Shown one piece after another: positions 1-5,394 of a DNA stretch of 5,394 nucleotides. The position numbers were made by a program, and so were the translations under genes. Location: positions 1 through 5,394 of the forward strand of contig JADWMI010000174.1 of the NCBI GenBank assembly GCA_015767395.1. The letters are read 5' to 3'. This stretch comes from Bacteroidota bacterium. GTDB taxonomy: Bacteria; Bacteroidota; Bacteroidia; Flavobacteriales; Flavobacteriaceae. The notes below the pieces were generated by a model. That model was given only the letters and a program-made list of their open reading frames with translations. It was not told where the DNA came from and ran no database searches. How positions within the stretch are numbered: the stretch's first letter is position 1; each line of letters opens with the position of its first letter.

Positions 1-204
1 ATTTTACCAGAAAGCACGGATTTACATGATGGTGGAGATTTTGAAAATCGACCTGCTGCAGTTGAATTTACAATTATTAGTATAAATGAAGGTGAATTAA
101 AATTCAAAGTTCCTGAGGGTAAAGGAGCATACAGATTATTTGGCTATGTTAATGATGGTCAGCAGCATGCAGCAGCAGCAAACATTCCTTTTAAGGTTAA
201 TTAA
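1..204 (+). CDS. C-terminal fragment of a probable glycoside hydrolase (Ig-like tail)
   Basis: The reading frame is open from base 1 and ends at TAA 202-204, giving the last 67 residues of a protein that begins before the window. The visible part reads as a beta-rich Ig-like module: an ILPEST start, a short GGDFENRP loop, alternating hydrophobic strands (VEFTIISI, ELKFKV), then GAYRLFGYVNDG and a final NIPFKV strand. From memory, GAYRLF-x-YV-x-DG followed by ANIPF at the very C-terminus is typical of large Bacteroidota GH2-like TIM-barrel proteins and some other PUL hydrolases. The catalytic domain is outside the window, so neither family nor substrate can be read here. A run of CAG/GCA triplets (160-180) encodes QQHAAAA just before the last strand. 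The frame is certain; the glycoside hydrolase label is inference from the tail and from the beta-glucan genes downstream. Confidence 0.8.
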   Translation: MLPESTDLHDGGDFENRPAAVEFTIISINEGELKFKVPEGKGAYRLFGYVNDGQQHAAAANIPFKVN

Positions 205-224
205 CCATATAATTAAGATAAAAT

Positions 225-258
225 AAACCTATTGGGAAATTAATTTTTCAAGAGGTTT
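225..258 (+). terminator. Terminator-like hairpin after the upstream gene
   Basis: Twenty bases after the TAA at 202-204, AAACCT (225-230) pairs with AGGTTT (253-258). After one A/G mismatch (231/252), TTGGGAAA (232-239) pairs with TTTTTCAA (244-251), including two G-U pairs. The loop is TTAA (240-243). The downstream flank is TTATAG rather than a long T run, so it is a weak or imperfect intrinsic terminator, or possibly only a structured 3' end. Its place between a stop codon and a promoter-like box supports a transcription boundary between the two genes. Confidence 0.45.
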
Positions 259-263
259 TATAG

Positions 264-271
264 TAAATTTG
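264..271 (+). promoter_or_regulatory. Bacteroidota-type -7 box (TAAATTTG) for the phosphorylase gene
   Basis: TAAATTTG matches the Bacteroidota -7 consensus TAnnTTTG at every fixed position. It lies 26 bases before the ATG at 298, which would leave a leader of about 20 bases. No good TTG -33 element sits at the usual 17-23 base spacing: the nearest TTG, at 232-234, is 29 bases away. The site may therefore be weak, depend on an activator, or be chance in AT-rich DNA. It directly follows the hairpin at 225-258, as expected if the phosphorylase gene starts its own transcript. Confidence 0.4.
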
Positions 272-297
272 AGCACTAATTAATTAAATATATTACA

Positions 298-3200
298 ATG
301 TATATAGGAGATAAAGAGGCTTCTTTTGAAGCAAATGAAGTAAAAGGTGAATTGGTAATTATTGGTGATGAAAGTTATTATAGAATTACGAATGTTGATG
401 AAATGAGACCTTTTTTCATGAGTATTGTAAGTAATTCAAATCATTGGATGTTTATTTCCAGTAATGGAGGATTATCAGCAGGTAGAAAAGATAGTGATAA
501 TTCACTGTTTCCTTACTATACGGATGATAAAATTACTGAATCTGCTGAGATAACAGGTAGTAAAACCATTGTGCAAGTTCATGTAAATGATAAAACCTAT
601 TTATGGGAACCATTTTCAAGTAAATATACAGGTGTTTACAACATTAACCGAAATTTGTACAAAAACAAGTACGGAAACAAGGTGATTTTTGAAGAAATTA
701 ATAATGATTTAGGCGTTACTTTTAAATACCAATGGTGTTCAAGTAGTATGTATGGATTTGTAAAAAAATCAACCATTATTAATACTACCAATAAAGCATT
801 AAAAGTTACTGTATTAGACGGGATTCAAAATATAATTCCTTACGGAGTTGGTGAAGATATTCAGGCAATTAGAAGTAATTTGGTTGATGCCTATAAAAAA
901 TGTGAATTAGAAGCTGAAGTAGGTGTAGGAATTTACGCTTTAAGTGCTATTATTGTTGATAAAGCAGAACCAAGTGAAGCTTTAAAATCTAATATTGTAT
1001 GGTCACTAGGAGTTGAAAACCCTACTTATTTACTATCATCGTTGCAATTAGATAATTTCAGAAAAGGAAAAGAAATTCAACAAGAAGTTGATGTAAAAGC
1101 TGAAAAAGGAGCTTATTTTACCTGTTCAGATTTGACTATAAAAGCAAATGCTGAGAAAAACTGGATGCTAGTTGCAAATGTAAATCAGTCTATAGTTGCA
1201 GTTAATGAAATTAAGGAAACTATTAAGAACGAAAAGAATTTAGCAACCTTAATTCAAAAAAATATTGACAGAGGTACTGATAAATTAGTTCGCCTTACAG
1301 GAGCATCAGATGGTATACAATTAACAGATGATGATTTAATTAATGCACGACATTTCTCAAACACACTTTTCAACATAATGCGTGGTGGTATTTTTGATCA
1401 TAACTACCAAATTGAAAAAAGTGATTTTATAAAATACATAGCAAAAGCTAATAAAAAAGTATTCAAGAAAAAAGGGGAGTTATTAGAACAATTACCTGAA
1501 TTGTTTACACTTAGTTTTTTAAAAGAGATAGCAGAGCAAGACACTGATAAAAATTTAAAAAGACTTTGTTTTGAATATATGCCATTGAAATTTAGTCGAC
1601 GTCATGGAGATCCAAGTAGACCTTGGAACAGATTTTCTATAAATACAAGAAGCGAAATTGATGATTCAAAAATTTTGGATTATGAAGGGAACTGGAGAGA
1701 TATTTTCCAAAACTGGGAAGCTTTAGCCCATTCATACCCTGAGTTTATTGAAAGTATGATTCATAAGTTTTTAAACGCCACAACATTTGATGGTTACAAT
1801 CCATACCGTGTAACAAAAGATGGTTTTGACTGGGAAACAATTGAGCCAGACAATCCTTGGTCATATATTGGTTATTGGGGAGATCATCAAATTATCTATT
1901 TATTAAAGTTTTTAGAATTTATTGAAAATTATTATCCAAATAAATTAGCTGACTATTTTAATAAAGAACTTTTTGTGTATGCCAACGTACCTTATAAAAT
2001 TAAAAGTTATGAGGAAATATTAAAAAATCCAAAAGATACTATTGAATTTGATGGTGAATTGGATGAGGATATACAGGAAAAGAAGATTCAGTTAGGTGCT
2101 GATGGATCATTATTAAGAGATGAAAATTATTTTATTTATAAAGTAAATCTGGTTGAAAAATTATTAGCAACAGTATTGGCAAAAGTATCAAACTTTATTC
2201 CTGAAGGTGGTATTTGGATGAATACACAACGTCCGGAATGGAATGATGCTAACAATGCTTTGGTTGGGAATGGTGTTTCAATGGTAACATTGTATTATCT
2301 AAGACGTTTTTTGAAATTCCTAGAAGAGGTAGTTTCAAAATCAGACATGGATACTGTTGAAATTTCTAAAGAATTAGTAGAATTTTTCAATGGAGTTGTA
2401 ACAACGTTAGAAAACAATAAAAACATATTAGCTGGAAAAGTTTCAGATAAAGACAGGAAAACTGTTTTAGACGGACTTGGAATTGCAGCAAGCAATTATA
2501 GAACAGCTATATATGAAAATGGATTTTCAAGTGATAAAGGAACAATTTCTAAAAAAGAGTTATTGAACTTCACAAAAGGAACGCTTCAATATATTGACCA
2601 TTCAATTGATGCAAATAAAAGAGCTGATAAATTATACCATGCGTATAATTTAATGACTGTTGAAAACAACGATGAAGTATCAATTTCCTACTTACCTGAA
2701 ATGTTAGAAGGTCAGGTAGCTGTTTTAAGTTCAGGGTATCTTTCTTCTAATGATAGTTTAGAACTATTGAATAGTTTAAAAGGTAGCGCATTGTTCAGAC
2801 CTGATCAGTACAGCTATATTTTATATCCAAATAAAGAGCTGCCAAGATTTAGTAATAAAAACAATATTTTGGCAACCGATGTTAAAAAATCATCGTTGTT
2901 AAAACAACTTGTTAAAGATGGAAATGCACAAATTGTTGAAATAGATTGTCAAGGAAAATACCATTTCAATGGTAGTTTCAATAATGCCAATAGTTTAAAA
3001 CAAGCATTAGCCGAACTTCCTGAATCGTATCAATCTCTCATAGAAAAAGACACAGAATTATTGTTAGATGTTTTTGAAAAAATATTCAATCATAAAGCAT
3101 TTACAGGAAGATCTGGAACATTTTTCGGTTTTGAAGGACTTGGTTCAATTTATTGGCATATGGTTTCAAAATTATTATTAGCAGTTCAAGAGAGTTGTTT

Positions 3201-3744
3201 CGCAGCCATTGAAAATAATGAAAGCGCTGCTCTTATTGGTAAAATGTTCGATCATTATTTTGAAATATACGAAGGTATTGGGGTTCATAAATCGCCTCAA
3301 TTATACGGAGCATTTTCAACCGATCCATATTCACATACACCAGCAGGAAAGGGAGCTCAGCAACCAGGAATGACAGGGCAAGTAAAAGAAGATATTTTAA
3401 GTAGAATTGGTGAATTAGGTGTATTTGTTAAAAATGGAAATATTCAGTTTAACCCTCAATTATTAAGAGGTCATGAATTTTTAAAAGAACCAAAAACTTT
3501 TGAGTATTTTAACCTTAACAAAGAAGTAAAACATATAGAATTAGAGCCTAAATCTCTTTGTTTTACCTATTGTCAAATTCCTGTAACCTATAAGTTATCT
3601 TCTGAAAGTGGAATAGATGTAATTTTTAATGAAGGGCCAAACATGCATTTTGATACCTTAACGCTTGATACAGAACGAAGCAATCAAATATTTAAAAGAA
3701 CAGGTGAAGTAGAACAAATAGTTGTTTTTTTAAAGGAAAAATAG
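298..3744 (+). CDS. Inverting beta-1,3-glucan phosphorylase, GH149-like (GH94-related clan)
   Basis: This 1148-residue protein has no signal peptide and should be cytoplasmic. Its predicted reaction is phosphorolysis of beta-1,3-glucan oligosaccharides to alpha-glucose 1-phosphate and a shortened chain. The layout fits large GH94-related phosphorylases: an N-terminal beta-sandwich (about 1-300), a helical linker (about 300-345), an (alpha/alpha)6 catalytic barrel (about 345-1040) and a C-terminal beta domain (about 1045-1148). Visible active-site candidates are NWRDIFQNW (465-473), resembling the GH94 YRDxxQD segment; YWGDHQ (526-531); PEWNDANNAL (646-655), with Asp650 as the general acid; and phosphate-site candidates His954 (GSIYWHM) and Thr1026-Gly1027 (QPGMTGQ). 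Length, Gram-negative host and the GH17 neighbour favour GH149 over GH161; other disaccharide phosphorylases are usually shorter. It was probably once labelled glycosyltransferase 36. The start is well fixed: the in-frame stop at 277-279 leaves no ATG, GTG or TTG upstream. No truncation or lost motif is seen. Family call is from memory of motifs, not a search. Confidence 0.85.
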   Translation: MYIGDKEASFEANEVKGELVIIGDESYYRITNVDEMRPFFMSIVSNSNHWMFISSNGGLSAGRKDSDNSLFPYYTDDKITESAEITGSKTIVQVHVNDKTYLWEPFSSKYTGVYNINRNLYKNKYGNKVIFEEINNDLGVTFKYQWCSSSMYGFVKKSTIINTTNKALKVTVLDGIQNIIPYGVGEDIQAIRSNLVDAYKKCELEAEVGVGIYALSAIIVDKAEPSEALKSNIVWSLGVENPTYLLSSLQLDNFRKGKEIQQEVDVKAEKGAYFTCSDLTIKANAEKNWMLVANVNQSIVAVNEIKETIKNEKNLATLIQKNIDRGTDKLVRLTGASDGIQLTDDDLINARHFSNTLFNIMRGGIFDHNYQIEKSDFIKYIAKANKKVFKKKGELLEQLPELFTLSFLKEIAEQDTDKNLKRLCFEYMPLKFSRRHGDPSRPWNRFSINTRSEIDDSKILDYEGNWRDIFQNWEALAHSYPEFIESMIHKFLNATTFDGYNPYRVTKDGFDWETIEPDNPWSYIGYWGDHQIIYLLKFLEFIENYYPNKLADYFNKELFVYANVPYKIKSYEEILKNPKDTIEFDGELDEDIQEKKIQLGADGSLLRDENYFIYKVNLVEKLLATVLAKVSNFIPEGGIWMNTQRPEWNDANNALVGNGVSMVTLYYLRRFLKFLEEVVSKSDMDTVEISKELVEFFNGVVTTLENNKNILAGKVSDKDRKTVLDGLGIAASNYRTAIYENGFSSDKGTISKKELLNFTKGTLQYIDHSIDANKRADKLYHAYNLMTVENNDEVSISYLPEMLEGQVAVLSSGYLSSNDSLELLNSLKGSALFRPDQYSYILYPNKELPRFSNKNNILATDVKKSSLLKQLVKDGNAQIVEIDCQGKYHFNGSFNNANSLKQALAELPESYQSLIEKDTELLLDVFEKIFNHKAFTGRSGTFFGFEGLGSIYWHMVSKLLLAVQESCFAAIENNESAALIGKMFDHYFEIYEGIGVHKSPQLYGAFSTDPYSHTPAGKGAQQPGMTGQVKEDILSRIGELGVFVKNGNIQFNPQLLRGHEFLKEPKTFEYFNLNKEVKHIELEPKSLCFTYCQIPVTYKLSSESGIDVIFNEGPNMHFDTLTLDTERSNQIFKRTGEVEQIVVFLKEK

Positions 3745-3759
3745 TTTTAAGTAGTTCTA

Positions 3760-3793
3760 AATTATGAAATGCGCATAAACAAATTTCATAGTT
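3760..3793 (+). promoter_or_regulatory. Inverted repeat TATGAAAT-N12-ATTTCATA, operator-like
   Basis: Perfect 8-bp arms lie at 3763-3770 and 3783-3790 and extend outward by a T-G wobble and two A-T pairs to 3760/3793. The arm centres are 20 bp apart, about two helical turns, as expected for a dimeric DNA-binding protein. The right arm touches the TTG of the putative promoter at 3792-3820. A second palindrome, ATGCGCAT (3769-3776), overlaps the left arm. It begins 16 bases after the phosphorylase stop codon, so it could instead be a 3' hairpin of that mRNA. No T run follows, which argues against a classical intrinsic terminator. Confidence 0.35.
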
Positions 3794-3820
3794 GCTTATC
3801 AATCGATATGATTATATTTT
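3792..3820 (+). promoter_or_regulatory. Putative Bacteroidota promoter for the GH17 gene (TTG-N18-TATATTTT)
   Basis: TTG at 3792-3794 is followed after 18 bases by TATATTTT (3813-3820), one mismatch from the -7 consensus TAnnTTTG. The spacing lies within the range known for flavobacterial promoters. Transcription would begin near 3826-3828, so the message would open almost directly with the stem-loop at 3830-3872. In DNA this AT-rich, single near-matches are common; the support is the correct spacing and the position relative to the hairpin. Confidence 0.4.
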
Positions 3821-3829
3821 TTATACGAA

Positions 3830-3872
3830 TTCCTGAATGTGCAGAAATTTTTAGTTTCTGCATTTTCAGGAA
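3830..3872 (+). promoter_or_regulatory. Strong 18-bp stem-loop in the leader of the GH17 gene
   Basis: The arm at 3830-3847 (TTCCTGAATGTGCAGAAA) pairs with 3855-3872 (TTTCTGCATTTTCAGGAA). Of 18 positions, 16 are Watson-Crick pairs, one is a G-U wobble and one is a T-T mismatch, with a 7-base loop (TTTTTAG). The helix ends 18 bases before the ATG at 3891. The flank AAACTATAAATTTT is not a clean T run, so termination is possible but not typical. A stem this long and GC-containing in AT-rich intergenic DNA is unlikely to be chance. It could protect the 5' end of the GH17 message, limit translation, or end or process read-through from the phosphorylase gene. The structure is seen directly; the role is inference. 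Confidence 0.6.
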
Positions 3873-3890
3873 ACTATAAATTTTAAACAG

Positions 3891-5159
3891 ATGAAAAAGT
3901 ATTTTAAATTAAGTTTAACAGTATTTTTGACACTTTCATTGTTTAGTTGTGTTCAAAAAAACAAAGAGCAAAAACAAGTGATAAAAACTGAAAAAACAGC
4001 AGCAGATATTTTAGGGAATCCTAAATATTTGGCAATTTCTTACGGTGGTTACAGAGAAAAATCACGTGATATTCAGCCTACCGTAGATGAGATTAAAGGA
4101 GATATGAAAATCTTATCGGCTATGGGGATTAAAATTTTACGAACCTATAATGTGCAATTGCAACAGGCTCCCAATATATTGAAAGCAATCACAGCGCTAA
4201 AGAATGAAGATGTTAATTTTGAAATGTACATGATGTTGGGTGCATGGATTGATTGTGAAAATGCCTGGACTGATAAGGCTCCTAATCATGATGTTGAAAG
4301 TGAAGCGAATGCGGCAGAAATTCAAAGAGCTGTTGATTTGGCAAATAAATATCCAGAAATTGTAAAAGTTATTGCAGTAGGAAATGAGGCTATGGTAAAA
4401 TGGGCTGAAAGTTATTTTGTACAACCAGCTGTTATTTTAAAATGGGTAAATCATTTACAAGCATTAAAAAAATCGGGAGAATTACCTGAAAAATTATGGA
4501 TTACAAGTTCCGATGATTTTGCTTCCTGGGGAGGAGGAGATCCTATTTACCATACTGAAGATTTGGAAAAACTTTTCGAAGCAGTAGACTATGTATCCAT
4601 GCATTCTTATCCGTATCACAATTCTCATTACAATCCAGTATTTTGGAAAGTTCCTGAAGAAGAAGAAGGCTTAACGGATATGGAGAAAATTGATGCAGCA
4701 ATGTTGCGCGCAAAAGGTTTTGCAGTTTCTCATTATAATGCTGTGGCAAACTATATGAAAAGTATTGGAGTTAACAAGCCTATTCATATTGGAGAAACCG
4801 GATGGGCAACTATTTCAAAAGGACATTATGGAGCAAAAGGGTCTAAAGCTACAGATGAATATAAGCAAAAATCATATTACAATGCTATGAGAGCTTGGAC
4901 AAATGAGGCTGGAATGTCCTGCTTTTATTTTGAAGCTTTTGATGAGCAATGGAAAGATGCCCATCACCCTGCAGGTTCGGAAAACCATTTTGGATTAATA
5001 AATTTAGAAGGTCAGGCAAAATATCCACTGTGGGATTTGGTTGATAATGGAACATTTGAAGGATTGACTAGAAACGGAAAACCAATTACTAAAACATACA
5101 ACGGAGATGAAAAAGCATTGATGGAAGATCTACTTGTTCCACCATTAGCGAGTGAATAG
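3891..5159 (+). CDS. GH17 endo-beta-1,3-glucanase (laminarinase) lipoprotein
   Basis: This 422-residue protein starts with a lipoprotein signal: MKK, a hydrophobic core, then the lipobox LFSC with Cys20 as the lipidated residue. A linker (about 21-40) leads into a single (beta/alpha)8 domain (about 45-395). Both GH17 catalytic signatures are present: VGNEAM with Glu166 as acid/base and HIGETGW with Glu302 as nucleophile. RTYNVQ (84-89), SMHSYPY (236-242) and FYFEAFDEQWK (345-355) also fit bacterial GH17 enzymes. It should cut internal beta-1,3 links of laminarin-like glucans in the periplasm or at the outer membrane; glucanosyl transfer is a less likely alternative. No extra carbohydrate-binding module is visible and the length is normal for a one-domain enzyme. 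Residues after Cys20 (VQKNKEQK) lack the acidic pair of known Bacteroidota surface-export signals, so orientation is unclear. It follows the phosphorylase gene after 146 bases with its own promoter candidate and leader hairpin, and precedes another lipoprotein gene by 116 bases. Confidence 0.93.
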   Translation: MKKYFKLSLTVFLTLSLFSCVQKNKEQKQVIKTEKTAADILGNPKYLAISYGGYREKSRDIQPTVDEIKGDMKILSAMGIKILRTYNVQLQQAPNILKAITALKNEDVNFEMYMMLGAWIDCENAWTDKAPNHDVESEANAAEIQRAVDLANKYPEIVKVIAVGNEAMVKWAESYFVQPAVILKWVNHLQALKKSGELPEKLWITSSDDFASWGGGDPIYHTEDLEKLFEAVDYVSMHSYPYHNSHYNPVFWKVPEEEEGLTDMEKIDAAMLRAKGFAVSHYNAVANYMKSIGVNKPIHIGETGWATISKGHYGAKGSKATDEYKQKSYYNAMRAWTNEAGMSCFYFEAFDEQWKDAHHPAGSENHFGLINLEGQAKYPLWDLVDNGTFEGLTRNGKPITKTYNGDEKALMEDLLVPPLASE

Positions 5160-5275
5160 ATAAGAATGAATAAAACAATGAAGCCTAGTAAAAATAAATA
5201 AACAAGTAAAAAAGTGATTGAAAGAAAGGAAGGAATTAACCAAATAATAGTGTGAGTAAACAATTAATTTTTTAG

Positions 5276-5394
5276 ATGAGAAAACTAATATCAATAGTAA
5301 TTTTAGCCTTGCTGGTTTTTGGTTGTGCTAAAAAGCAAACTTCAATAATTGATAAAGAGACTATTATTGAATTGAAAGTAGACTCGTTATTAGT
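5276..5394 (+). CDS. N-terminus of a lipoprotein, probably GH3 beta-glucosidase (cut by window end)
   Basis: An open frame starts at ATG 5276 and runs past the window end, showing 39 complete codons. Residues 1-17 form a lipoprotein signal: MRK, a hydrophobic stretch and the lipobox VFGC with Cys17. After a short KKQTSI linker the sequence reads IIELKVDSLLV. In many Bacteroidota GH3 enzymes a VDSLLxxMTLEEKIGQ segment opens the catalytic domain right after the signal peptide, and the visible residues match its first part. This is inference from a few residues; another lipoprotein hydrolase or binding protein is possible. A GH3 exo-beta-glucosidase would fit by trimming oligosaccharides released by the GH17 enzyme. 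The 116-base spacer from the GH17 stop has no clear hairpin and no convincing promoter, so co-transcription is likely. The A/T-rich bases before the ATG hold no Shine-Dalgarno match at normal distance. Confidence 0.8.
   Translation, partial: MRKLISIVILALLVFGCAKKQTSIIDKETIIELKVDSLL

Noticed and set aside
2295..2495. 66-codon open frame on the - strand
   Set aside because: It lies wholly inside the phosphorylase gene, whose motifs on both sides of this stretch are intact. The translation shows no recognisable domain.
3877..3884. TAAATTTT as a -7 box for the GH17 gene
   Set aside because: It lies only six bases before the ATG, which would leave essentially no leader. The site at 3813-3820 has better spacing and a matching TTG.
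4197..4749. Two - strand open frames (4197-4424 and 4543-4749)
   Set aside because: Both are antiparallel to the GH17 catalytic domain, where the reading of the + strand is certain. They look like chance frames in AT-rich DNA.
5166..5201. Tiny + strand frame MNKTMKPSKNK right after the GH17 stop
   Set aside because: It has eleven residues, no ribosome-binding signal and a composition that simply reflects A-rich spacer DNA.
5012..5263. 83-codon - strand open frame with a hydrophobic start
   Set aside because: It overlaps the 3' end of the GH17 gene and the A-rich spacer. The hydrophobic look (Leu, Phe, Ile) is what the complement of A-rich DNA gives, and no promoter or start signal supports it.
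5252..5275. GTG start (frame MSKQLIF) downstream of the AAGGAAGG run
   Set aside because: It spans only seven codons before a stop and lies 16 bases from the purine run. The neighbouring ATG at 5276 opens a frame with a convincing lipoprotein signal.

Overview
The window is AT-rich and has the marks of a Bacteroidota genome, most likely a (marine) flavobacterium. Start codons lie in A/T-rich leaders without a clear Shine-Dalgarno sequence. Promoter-like sites fit the Bacteroidota -33/-7 pattern (TTG, TAnnTTTG). Two genes encode short lipoprotein signal peptides, and the enzyme content is that of a polysaccharide utilization locus (PUL). All genes lie on the + strand and coding density is high. 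The longest non-coding stretch is 146 bases, so no gap over 300 bases needs explaining.

Layout: (1) 1-204, the last 67 codons of an enzyme whose C-terminal Ig-like tail resembles those of Bacteroidota glycoside hydrolases. (2) 205-297, a spacer with a terminator-like hairpin followed by an exact TAnnTTTG box. (3) 298-3744, a 1148-residue cytoplasmic inverting phosphorylase of the GH94-related clan, best called a beta-1,3-glucan phosphorylase of family GH149 (GH161 is the alternative). (4) 3745-3890, a spacer with an operator-like inverted repeat, a plausible promoter and a strong 18-bp stem-loop that ends 18 bases before the next start codon. (5) 3891-5159, a GH17 endo-beta-1,3-glucanase lipoprotein with both catalytic glutamates present. 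(6) 5160-5275, a purine-rich spacer. (7) 5276 to the end, the start of a second lipoprotein whose visible N-terminus fits a GH3 beta-glucosidase.

Together the genes suggest laminarin or related beta-1,3-glucan degradation split between two compartments. The GH17 enzyme would cut glucan in the envelope and the GH3 candidate would trim oligosaccharides. Oligosaccharides imported intact would be phosphorolysed in the cytoplasm to glucose 1-phosphate, saving ATP compared with hydrolysis. The enzyme families are known. The less ordinary signals are the structured leader before the GH17 gene and the pairing of phosphorolysis with hydrolysis in one locus. I found no mobile element, CRISPR array, tRNA, rRNA or clearly new system.
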